From Streptomyces albicerus (GTDB taxonomy: Bacteria; Actinomycetota; Actinomycetes; Streptomycetales; Streptomycetaceae): 64,000 nt of DNA. The DNA is taken from the NCBI RefSeq assembly GCF_008905045.1, contig NZ_VWMY01000062.1, forward strand, positions 1-64,000, written 5' to 3'. Below, in pieces: positions 18,107-25,171 of this stretch. The first letter of the stretch is position 1; the number at the start of each line of letters is the position of its first letter. A program made the translations under genes and the position numbers. Under the pieces are notes generated by a model, which saw nothing but the letters and a program-made list of their open reading frames with translations, ran no database searches and had not been told where the DNA came from.

Positions 18107-19057
18107 TCAGTCGCGAAGGGGGATGCGTCCACGGTGGCGGGGGCCGTCGAACTTCGAGCGGTCCACAGTGGGCTTCGGGGGCGGCTCGGCGGCGAGGAGT
18201 CTGATGGTGTCCCGGCCGGCCAGGGCCGTGCGCCACTGGCCCAGGTGCGGTCTGCTGCCGCGCGGTCCTGCGGCCTGTTCCCAGAGCGCCCTGACCGCGT
18301 TCTCCCGTCGGTCGTCGAGCACGCCGGGCAACGGTTGCAGGGGCGTGCCGGGAGCCGCGTAGGCGTCCTGGCCCAGGACGCGCCCCACGAGCAGGGCCAC
18401 TTTGTAGCGGTCGCTGTCCACGGTGACGGAGCCCGGTGACGCCAGCGGGTCATGCCAGTCCGGGGTGTCCGCCTGCTCCAGGACCGGCGGCCGTCCCACG
18501 AGGCGCACCCCGTCGCAGTCGAGGAGGTACGGGGCCGGCCCCGGTCGCACGGTCCACAGCACGTTGGCCTGCGAGACGTCCCCGACGACGAGTCCCAGTG
18601 CGTGCAGCCACTGGAAGAGTTCGACGACGGCCACCACCAGGGCGTACCGCTCGGCCGGAGACGGCTGCTGAACGGCCTGCCAGGCGGCTTTGGGAGCGCG
18701 CAGCAGATACGACAGCTCGGTCAGCCGGGTGTCACCGCGCGACGTCCGCCAGGTCATGGAGTCCGGGGCGCGGTGCATGAGGAAGCCGGTCACCCGGCCG
18801 CCGTCCATGACCCGGCACAGCGGCCACGCCGTCTCCCGGTCCAGCCGGTCCCGGTCGGCGGGGGCGAGTCCCTGGCGCAGCGCCACGAGGGCCCCGAGTT
18901 CCCCGCCGTCGACCTTCCGCGGCTCGCGGTAGCTCTTGTACAGCAGTCGTCCCGGGCCGCCGTCCACGTCGTACACCTCGCCCTGGCCGCCGTCACCGAC
19001 GCGGATCCCCAGGGTGAGCGCGCCGAGCGGGACATCGGCTCCGTCGGCGGGGCTCAC
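18107..19057 (-). CDS. Protein kinase-like protein of a Ter-type phosphorylation triad
   Basis: A 316-residue kinase-fold protein: glycine loop VGDGGQGEVYDV, probable ATP-anchoring Lys in LLYKSYRE, catalytic loop GLVVGDVSQANVLW (the HRD motif replaced by VGD, with Asp and Asn kept) and metal site LLDCDGVRL in place of DFG. The C-terminus is Arg/Pro-rich. It is the last gene of a five-gene operon and its GTG overlaps the PP2C stop by 4 bases. VWA-PP2C-kinase triads are known from TerY-type stress systems, and this set matches that design. Activity is inferred. Confidence 0.8.
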   Translation of the reverse strand: MSPADGADVPLGALTLGIRVGDGGQGEVYDVDGGPGRLLYKSYREPRKVDGGELGALVALRQGLAPADRDRLDRETAWPLCRVMDGGRVTGFLMHRAPDSMTWRTSRGDTRLTELSYLLRAPKAAWQAVQQPSPAERYALVVAVVELFQWLHALGLVVGDVSQANVLWTVRPGPAPYLLDCDGVRLVGRPPVLEQADTPDWHDPLASPGSVTVDSDRYKVALLVGRVLGQDAYAAPGTPLQPLPGVLDDRRENAVRALWEQAAGPRGSRPHLGQWRTALAGRDTIRLLAAEPPPKPTVDRSKFDGPRHRGRIPLRD

Positions 19058-20295
19058 GGCGTGCCCTCCCAGAGCACGACCGCGGTGCGGTCGTCGTCGT
19101 ACGACTTCACCCGGTACTGCAGCTGCCAGAGGAAATCGGCAGGGGCGGGAACGGCCCCGGCACCCCACGCGGAACGCAGGAAGTCCCGCATCCCGTCGTC
19201 CCCCGCGAGCGGCGTGGACAGGCCGTCCGTGCACAGGACCAGTACGTCGCCGGGCAGGACCGGACCGAGGAGCTGGGCGCGGGCGCGGTGACTGTACGGC
19301 AGCGCCGCCGTGCGAGTGTCGATCATCCCGTCGCCGCCGTGCTCCGGATCCGTGAGGGACAGGTTCCACTGGGCGTCACGCAGCAGAGCGGTGCCGCCGT
19401 CGCCGACGGCCAGGAATCCGCGGGTGCGGATCTCCGGGTCCAGGGGCACGAGCAGGGCACGCAGGGTGGTGGCGTACGCGGCCGGGTCGTCGCCCCGCTC
19501 GTAGGAGTGGTGGGTCAGGAGCGTTCCCACTCGCCCCACCGCGGCGTCCACCAGCTCGGCGAACCGGCTCTGGTCACCCGCGCGCAGCGCCGCACCGAGT
19601 TCCGCGGAGACGGTGTCCAGGTGTATCGCGGCGAGCCGGCAGGCCTCCTGCGAGCCGACGTGCGAACGCGCTGCCGAACCCACGCCGTCCGCCACGGCGA
19701 GCAGCAGCAGCCCCTCGGGGCCGGGCGCACCGATGAGCGCCACGGCCAGGGAGTCCTGGCGCGGCTCGCTCTGATAGCGGTGCGAGTCGCCGCGTACGGA
19801 GGCCGCCCGCACCGTCAGCGAGCCGTAGGCGGCGCCGTCCACCACCATGTCGGGGATCAGAGCCGCAGTCGGGTCGTGCCGGACCGCCGGGACACCACGG
19901 GGTTCCGGTGGGTACATCGGGGGCTTCCGGCCGGAGTGCGGGGGGACACCCAGGACGGGGAGGACGGGGACCTGTGCCGCGGTTTCCTCGGGCGCAACGC
20001 CCTGGGGTGCGACTTCCTGGAGGGCGGCTTCCTGGGGTGCGGGTCCGGGCGCGGGCGCGGGCGCGGGCGCCGGCTCGGTGGCGTACGGCGTCACCGGCGG
20101 TGGCGGCTGGGCAGGCGGCGTCACCGGCGGTGGCTCCGGTGCCGGCTCGGGACCGACGGCGGCCGGGGCGGGCTCCGGAGGTTCGGAGAAGAACTGGTCG
20201 ACGGTCCGCCACGTTTCGTCCAGCGGATCGTGCCGCTGCGGGTCGGCATGGGACGGTCCGGCGTTCATGTGCGCGGCGCTCCTGTCCTGTCCCAT
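19054..20295 (-). CDS. PP2C-type serine/threonine phosphatase
   Basis: A 413-residue protein with a Pro/Ala-rich N-terminal region of about 150 residues and a C-terminal PPM/PP2C domain. Metal-ligand motifs are present: DSLAVALIG at the start, LAVADGVGS (Asp and Gly) and VLCTDGLSTPL, then a terminal DDRTAVVLW. The ATG at 20295 has GAGG 8 bases upstream; a second ATG at 20268 is in frame. It lies between the VWA gene (10-bp gap) and the kinase gene (4-bp overlap). It presumably reverses phosphorylation by the kinase, by analogy with TerY-P triads. Confidence 0.87.
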   Translation of the reverse strand: MGQDRSAAHMNAGPSHADPQRHDPLDETWRTVDQFFSEPPEPAPAAVGPEPAPEPPPVTPPAQPPPPVTPYATEPAPAPAPAPGPAPQEAALQEVAPQGVAPEETAAQVPVLPVLGVPPHSGRKPPMYPPEPRGVPAVRHDPTAALIPDMVVDGAAYGSLTVRAASVRGDSHRYQSEPRQDSLAVALIGAPGPEGLLLLAVADGVGSAARSHVGSQEACRLAAIHLDTVSAELGAALRAGDQSRFAELVDAAVGRVGTLLTHHSYERGDDPAAYATTLRALLVPLDPEIRTRGFLAVGDGGTALLRDAQWNLSLTDPEHGGDGMIDTRTAALPYSHRARAQLLGPVLPGDVLVLCTDGLSTPLAGDDGMRDFLRSAWGAGAVPAPADFLWQLQYRVKSYDDDRTAVVLWEGTP

Positions 20296-20305
20296 CGGAG
20301 TGACC

Positions 20306-20971
20306 TCACAGCTTGTCGAGGGAGACGGTGGAGAAGCCGGGCACGGTGTCGTCCACGGCCAGCGTGAATCCGTTGCCGCCGTCGGCCGCGATGCTCCCGG
20401 CGGACCGGACGATCGACCGCGTGAGGCTGGACGCGAACTCGCGAAGTGCCTGGGCCGGGGACACCGAGGTGTCCTTCTGGATGAACGCCCGGAAGTTGGC
20501 GACCTGCCCGATCGTGGACTCCTGCGCCTCGCCTATGCCGAAGGCGATGATCTTCGGACAGAACCGGGACTGGGTCAGTTCCTTGTACGCCTGCTCCCAG
20601 TCCGAGTCGGTGGGAATGCCGTCGGACAGGAAGAAGGCCACCGGGCGGTACACCTCGTGGCCCTCCGCCTTGAGCGCGGCCACATCGGCTTCGATGCAGC
20701 GCAGCAACGTGCGGAACGCGTCGCCGTACGAGGTGAGCCCGCCTGCGGCCAGCGCGGGCACTTCGTCGATGTCGCTGAGGTCGACGAGTGGTTGGAGCAC
20801 GGTGGCGCTGTCGGAGAAGCCGATGAGGGAGAAACGGGTCTTGTCGGCGACGGTGGGGTTGGTGCTGATCTCGTGGTGCAGTTCCGGAAGTGCGCCGTTG
20901 ATGGAGTCGATCGAATCGCCGGACATCGACCCGGACTCGTCACAGAGCAGGTAGAAGGGCAGGATTTGCAA
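20306..20971 (-). CDS. VWA-domain protein, TerY-like
   Basis: A 221-residue, almost single-domain von Willebrand A protein. The metal-ion-dependent adhesion site is visible: CDESGSMSG (DxSxS), the Thr in LTSYGDAF and the Asp in FLSDGIPTDSD. The start is a TTG with GGAGG nine bases upstream; the ribosome site lies just outside a 17-bp tandem repeat. In TerY-type systems such proteins are partners or substrates of the linked kinase and phosphatase. No signal peptide or membrane segment, so it acts in the cytosol. Confidence 0.87.
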   Translation of the reverse strand: MQILPFYLLCDESGSMSGDSIDSINGALPELHHEISTNPTVADKTRFSLIGFSDSATVLQPLVDLSDIDEVPALAAGGLTSYGDAFRTLLRCIEADVAALKAEGHEVYRPVAFFLSDGIPTDSDWEQAYKELTQSRFCPKIIAFGIGEAQESTIGQVANFRAFIQKDTSVSPAQALREFASSLTRSIVRSAGSIAADGGNGFTLAVDDTVPGFSTVSLDKL

Positions 20972-20986
20972 GGTCTCGTGCCTCCG

Positions 20987-21071
20987 GATCAGTACGTGCA
21001 GAAGATCAGTACGGGTGGACGATCAGTACAGGTGGACGGTCAGTGCAGGTGGACGGTCAGTACGTGTAGAA
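20987..21071. repeat. Five 17-bp tandem units across a gene junction
   Basis: Units start at 20987, 21004, 21021, 21038 and 21055, each of the form GATCAGTACGGGTGGAC with a few changes. The unit at 21055 contains the stop codon of the MotB-like gene and the one at 20987 abuts the ribosome site of the VWA gene. Confidence 0.9.
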
Positions 21072-21554
21072 GTAGATCTCGATGTCGGCGTGGCCCGAGG
21101 AGGCTCCGCCCTTCCAGAAGTCGCGTGTGGTGGCGCCGCGGAACATGTCCGAACGGGCCTTCTCCAGCAGTGCGTTGACCTCGTGGGCGTAGCTGCCGCC
21201 GGCCCCCGGGTCGGTGTGGCGGCCGAAGGTCAGCACGAAGGCGGCCTGCCGCCCCTCGTAGCGTGCCGTCGCCTTGCGCAGCTCGCGCACGATGGCGTCC
21301 TTGTCCCCTGCCCTCGCGTCGACACCCACCTTGACCGGCGTGCGGACCACGGCCCGGGGGCCCTTGTTCCGGGGTTTCTTGCTCTGCTCCGACGCCGAGG
21401 GGGAGGGCGAGGGGCCCGGGGTCTTCGCGGCCTGTGGGTCTCCCTGGTCTCCCATGGCCACCAGGGCGAGAACGAGCAGCATGTCCGCGAACAGCCATCC
21501 CGCCAGATGCAGTGGCTGGAACCTCCGGCCCTTCCGGCTCGCCGGCCTCCTCAT
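21057..21554 (-). CDS. MotB/ZorB-like membrane protein with OmpA-like tail
   Basis: A 165-residue protein. A basic N-terminus leads into one membrane helix, LAGWLFADMLLVLALVAMG, whose Asp near the start matches the proton-carrying Asp of MotB, TolR and ZorB (ADxMxxLLALF pattern). A Pro/Ser/Lys linker precedes a domain with a segment GRHTDPGAGGSYAHEVNALL, which recalls the OmpA/MotB peptidoglycan-binding signature (GHTD..G...N..L). The ATG overlaps the upstream MotA-like gene by 4 bases (ATGA), so the two are made together. Homology is read from motifs only and the C-terminal match is distant. Confidence 0.72.
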   Translation of the reverse strand: MRRPASRKGRRFQPLHLAGWLFADMLLVLALVAMGDQGDPQAAKTPGPSPSPSASEQSKKPRNKGPRAVVRTPVKVGVDARAGDKDAIVRELRKATARYEGRQAAFVLTFGRHTDPGAGGSYAHEVNALLEKARSDMFRGATTRDFWKGGASSGHADIEIYFYTY

Positions 21555-22774
21555 CGGGCCTCGGTCAGGGACGCCGGAGGCAGCTGCGGGGTCTGGTCCG
21601 CGAGTTCCGGCTCTCCGACGTCCTGGCCGTCGGCCGGCCGCGGCGCCGGATCGGCCCGCAGTTCGTCGGCGAGCCGTGAGAACTTGTCGGCCGCCGCGCG
21701 CAGCGCTTCCGTGTGGGCGCTCAGTTCACGCACCGCGTGCTGGGACTCCTCGACGGCGCGTGCCGTGCCCTCCGTGACGTCACCGAGCCTGCCGAGCAGT
21801 TGGACGGACACGTCCGAGGCCACCTCGATACCCGTCGTGTAGGCCCGCTGGGACGCGGCCAGTACGGTGACGGACTCCTCGACACGGTCACCGGCGCCCT
21901 CCACGGCGAGCCGTACCTCACCACTGGCGTCGCGGACGTCGTCGAGCGCCTTGCGGACCTGCGTTCCCCCGTCGCTGACCGCCGCCTCGATGCGGCCGGC
22001 CGCGGCCTCCAGGGGCCGGATGGAGGTGTCCACCCCGGCCAGCCGGCGCTCGGCGGCCTCCACCGCCCCGCCCACGACGGAGGCGGCCGACGTGAGGTCC
22101 TTCTGGACCTGGACGGCCTTGCTGCCCAGCTTGTTGAGGGTCGACGCGGCTCCGGTGAGCTCGGCGGCGAAGCGCTGGGGAGAGCTGAGCCGCTGCTGGT
22201 TCAGCAGCAGTTGGGCGCGGGTCAGCGCCGGTACGAGCAGCGCCATCAGTTCCTCGGAAGCGCGGTCGGCGTCCTCCTCCCGGCGCGTGACGGCGGACCG
22301 TCGCAGGCCGTGCACGAGGACCAGGGCGAACAGCACGGCGATGGCCACGGTGGCACTCATCGCCACGTGGCCGAAGGTGAACGCTCCGGTGAGGCGCCCC
22401 TCGAAGCCGGACTGCCACAGTTGCAGGAACGGCCGGGCGGCGGCCTCCGGGTCCGCTCCGGTCAGCGCCCCGTACGCGCTCGACGCCCGGGTCAGGCCGT
22501 ACCAGGTGAGCATCAACGGCACGAAGACCAGCGCGCCCAGCACCGCTTCGGCATAGGACCAGCCCTTGTGCTCGGGCTCGCGGTCGCCGGTCGCGTGGAG
22601 GCTCTCCGGCCGGGCGTACGCGGCGAGCAGGTCGAGATCCGACCAGGGATCGAGCGCGGCGGTGTCCTTGTTCCGAAGCGCGTCCGCGAGGGCGGTCAGC
22701 TCTTCCTTCCGGGTCCCGAGCGCCGGCCGTTCGGCCAGATCCTTGATGCTCTGAGCGACCACATGACGGTCCAT
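21551..22774 (-). CDS. MotA/ZorA-like membrane protein with long helical tail
   Basis: A protein of about 407 residues. After a soluble N-terminus of about 75 residues there are two clear membrane helices (VLGALVFVPLMLTWYGL and VAMSATVAIAVLFALVLVHG) and then some 220 residues of continuous Ala/Glu/Val-rich helix with methyl-accepting-like spacing (DDVRDASGEVRLAVEGAGDR). This layout resembles ZorA of Zorya defence, a MotA/ExbB-type channel with a coiled tail, but with two obvious membrane helices. The ATG at 22774 follows GAAAGG; ATG 22792 and GTG 22837 are alternatives. It is the first gene of the five-gene operon. Confidence 0.68.
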   Translation of the reverse strand: MDRHVVAQSIKDLAERPALGTRKEELTALADALRNKDTAALDPWSDLDLLAAYARPESLHATGDREPEHKGWSYAEAVLGALVFVPLMLTWYGLTRASSAYGALTGADPEAAARPFLQLWQSGFEGRLTGAFTFGHVAMSATVAIAVLFALVLVHGLRRSAVTRREEDADRASEELMALLVPALTRAQLLLNQQRLSSPQRFAAELTGAASTLNKLGSKAVQVQKDLTSAASVVGGAVEAAERRLAGVDTSIRPLEAAAGRIEAAVSDGGTQVRKALDDVRDASGEVRLAVEGAGDRVEESVTVLAASQRAYTTGIEVASDVSVQLLGRLGDVTEGTARAVEESQHAVRELSAHTEALRAAADKFSRLADELRADPAPRPADGQDVGEPELADQTPQLPPASLTEAR

Positions 22775-22882
22775 CAGGGCGCCTTTCGGCATGCCCACCC
22801 CCACAACACGACGGACGCGGGGGTGCGTTGACGGCACGCGTGGATCCCCACCCGTATGAAGTGCCCCTGAACCCCCGCCAGT

Positions 22883-22903
22883 TCACACGCACCCGACGTG
22901 TGA
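22883..22903. promoter_or_regulatory. 21-bp palindrome in divergent promoter region
   Basis: TCACACG and CGTGTGA flank a 7-base spacer, midway between the MotA-like operon and the TerA-like gene. A shared operator is a reasonable guess; no adjacent regulator gene is present. Confidence 0.42.
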
Positions 22904-22994
22904 CCGAAGGCACAGAGAGTACTCCAGATCCGTGCGCCCGCGCATAAACTCCCGGCACCCGCAGTATCCCGAACGGCGTTGTGAGGGGGCGTAG

Positions 22995-23717
22995 TTGAGC
23001 AAGGACGATCGACCGCGCGGCACCATCCGCCTGAGGCCCACGGCCGACGGTGCGCAGGCCGCCGGCCGCGAGCCGGCCACCGGCCGGGAACAGACCGCCG
23101 CCCGCGAGCGGGCCGCCGCTCGTGACGGGCGTCCGCGGCCGTCCTCGTCGGCGGACATCGCGCTCACCAAGGCGGCGCCGCAGGCCCGCATCGCGGGGCG
23201 CGGCGTCCTCCAGGTGAACCTCAACTGGTCGGCGGCGACCGAGGCGGACCTCGACCTCGGCTGCCTGGCCGCCTTCACCGACGGCTCGGGCCTGGCGGTG
23301 CAGCCCTTGGGCAACTCCTTCGGCTCCCTGACCACGTGGCCGTACGTGGAGCTCGACCAGGACGACCGCACCGGCGCTTCGTCCGACGGGGAGACGCTCC
23401 GGATCAACCTCGACCGGCGTGAGCACTTCCGGCGGCTGCTCTTCTATGTCTACGTGTACGAGGGCGCCGTGGACTTCCGGCGCCTGGGCGCCACGGCCAC
23501 GGTCACCGCCCCTTCCGGCGGCTTCCGCATCGCCCTCGACGACTCCCCCGGCGGCGTCAACGGCTGCGCGATCGCCCTGGCCGCACCTGGTCCGGACGGG
23601 CTCACGATCAGCCGCGAGGTCCGCTGGTACACCGCCACGGAGCGGGATCCGGTCCAGCAGTTGATGGACCGGACGTACGGCTTCGGCTTCCCGTGGACAT
23701 GGGGGACGAAGGACTGA
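22995..23717 (+). CDS. TerA/TerD-family stress protein
   Basis: A 240-residue protein: about 55 residues of low-complexity Ala/Arg/Glu sequence, then a TerD-type domain with VNLNWSAATEADLDLGCL, VQPLGNSFGSLTTWPYVELD, DDRTGASSDGE, YVYEGAVDF and an ending FGFPWTWGTKD that matches TerA-like proteins. TerD-family domains bind calcium and occur in tellurite, phage and chemical stress operons. The TTG start has GAGGGGG five bases upstream. It is divergent from the MotA/MotB/VWA/PP2C/kinase operon, supporting a common system. Confidence 0.82.
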   Translation: MSKDDRPRGTIRLRPTADGAQAAGREPATGREQTAARERAAARDGRPRPSSSADIALTKAAPQARIAGRGVLQVNLNWSAATEADLDLGCLAAFTDGSGLAVQPLGNSFGSLTTWPYVELDQDDRTGASSDGETLRINLDRREHFRRLLFYVYVYEGAVDFRRLGATATVTAPSGGFRIALDDSPGGVNGCAIALAAPGPDGLTISREVRWYTATERDPVQQLMDRTYGFGFPWTWGTKD

Positions 23718-23771
23718 GACACGGGGGACGAAGGACCGAGCGACAGGCCGTCGGCCGGCCACAGGCGTTCG

Positions 23772-23795
23772 GAGGCACCCCTTAAGGGGTGCCTC
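23772..23795. terminator. Terminator between convergent genes
   Basis: GAGGCACCCC-TTAA-GGGGTGCCTC, a perfect 10-bp stem with a 4-base loop followed by TTCT, between the TerA-like gene and the convergent acyl-CoA dehydrogenase gene. Confidence 0.9.
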
Positions 23796-23823
23796 TTCTC
23801 CGGACTTGTACCGGAAGCCGGCG

Positions 23824-24981
23824 CTACGGCAGGTTGCGGGCCATCACGATCCGCTGGACCTGGTTCGTGCCTTCGTATATCTGCGTGATCTTCGCGTCGC
23901 GCATCATGCGCTCGACCGGGTAGTCGCGGGTGTAGCCGTAGCCGCCGAGGAGTTGTACGGCGTCCGTGGTGACCTCCATCGCCACGTCGGAGGCGAAGCA
24001 CTTGGCCGCGGCGCCCTGGAAGGTGAGGTCCGCGTCGCCGCGCTCGGACTTCGCCGCGGCCTGGTACGTCAGGGCGCGAGCCGCCTCGATCTTCATGGCC
24101 ATGTCCGCGAGCATGAACTGGATGCCCTGGAAGTCTGCGATCGGCTTGCCGAACTGCTTGCGCTCCTGGACGTAGCCCTTGGCGTAGTCGAGGGCGCCCT
24201 GCGCGATACCGAGGGCCTGCGCGGCGATGGTGATGCGGGTGTGGTCCAGGGTCTTCATCGCCGTGGCGAAGCCCGTGCCCTCCTCGCCGATCATGCGGTC
24301 GGCGGGGATGCGGACGTTGTCCAGGTAGACCTCGCGCGTCGGGGAGCCCTTGATGCCGAGCTTCTTCTCCGGAGCGCCGAAGGAGACGCCCTCGTCCGAC
24401 TTCTCGACCACGAAAGCGCTGATGCCCTTCGAGCGCTTCGTCGGGTCGGTGACCGCCATCACCGTGTAGTAGTCGGACACGCCCGCGTTCGTGATCCAGC
24501 GCTTCACACCGTTCAGGACGTAGAAGTCGCCGTCACGGACCGCCTTCGTCTTCATGCCCGCCGCGTCCGAGCCCGCGTCCGGCTCGGAGAGGCAGTACGA
24601 GAACATCCCGTCGCCCTTGGCCAGCGGCGTCATGTACTTCTTCTTCAGCTCCTCGGAGCCGGACAGGATCACGGGGAGGGAGCCGAGCTTGTTCACCGCG
24701 GGAATCAGGGACGAGGACGCGCAGACCCGCGCCACCTCCTCGATCACGATGACCGTCGCCAGCGCGTCCGCGCCCGCGCCGCCGAACGACTCCGGTACGT
24801 GCACAGCGTGCAGATCGGAGGCGACCAGGGCGTCCAGGGCCTCCTGGGGGAACCGGGCTTCCTCGTCCACCACGGCGGCGTACGGCGCGATCTTCGCCTC
24901 GGCCAGCGAGCGGATCGCGTCCCGGAGCATGTCGTGCTCCTCGGACGGGCGGTACAGGTCGAAATCAGCCGATCCGGCCAA
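23824..24981 (-). CDS. Acyl-CoA dehydrogenase
   Basis: A 385-residue flavoenzyme that oxidises acyl-CoA to 2-enoyl-CoA. Family signatures are YCLSEPDAGSD (FAD/substrate loop), KRWITNAG, ERKQFGKPIADFQ, QLLGGYGYTRDYPVERMMRDAKI and IYEGTNQVQR, where Glu in YEGT is the catalytic base. Length and order are normal. The TTG start follows GGAGCGTGAGAGACC. The gene stands alone, divergent from the UDP-sugar dehydrogenase gene. Exact chain-length preference cannot be read. Confidence 0.95.
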   Translation of the reverse strand: MAGSADFDLYRPSEEHDMLRDAIRSLAEAKIAPYAAVVDEEARFPQEALDALVASDLHAVHVPESFGGAGADALATVIVIEEVARVCASSSLIPAVNKLGSLPVILSGSEELKKKYMTPLAKGDGMFSYCLSEPDAGSDAAGMKTKAVRDGDFYVLNGVKRWITNAGVSDYYTVMAVTDPTKRSKGISAFVVEKSDEGVSFGAPEKKLGIKGSPTREVYLDNVRIPADRMIGEEGTGFATAMKTLDHTRITIAAQALGIAQGALDYAKGYVQERKQFGKPIADFQGIQFMLADMAMKIEAARALTYQAAAKSERGDADLTFQGAAAKCFASDVAMEVTTDAVQLLGGYGYTRDYPVERMMRDAKITQIYEGTNQVQRIVMARNLP

Positions 24982-25021
24982 GGTCTCTCACGCTCCAAAG
25001 ACGCTGTGATGCTGACGCTAA

Positions 25022-25035
25022 TTACCGTTAAGTAA
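25022..25035. promoter_or_regulatory. Candidate TetR-type operator
   Basis: TTACCGTTAAGTAA has TTAC/GTAA ends and lies 41 bases upstream of the acyl-CoA dehydrogenase start, inside an AT-rich patch that probably carries the promoter. Such TTAC...GTAA sites are common for regulators of fatty-acid genes, but the palindrome is imperfect. Confidence 0.35.
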
Positions 25036-25171
25036 CCCAAATTTTAGGGGCCTGCCCACGCGAGTGATACGTGAGCTTGGCGACAGGGGGAAATGTGCCC
25101 GGTGAGGGGCTCGAACACGCCCCGACTATGCTCGGGCACCGCACCCAAGGCCGCATATCCCAGGAGTACCC

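Noticed and set aside
20987..21071. CRISPR array
   Set aside because: Units are contiguous 17-bp repeats without spacers and no cas genes are present.
18107..23717. Complete Zorya defence system
   Set aside because: Only ZorA/ZorB-like membrane proteins are present; no ZorC, ZorD helicase or ZorE nuclease is encoded nearby.
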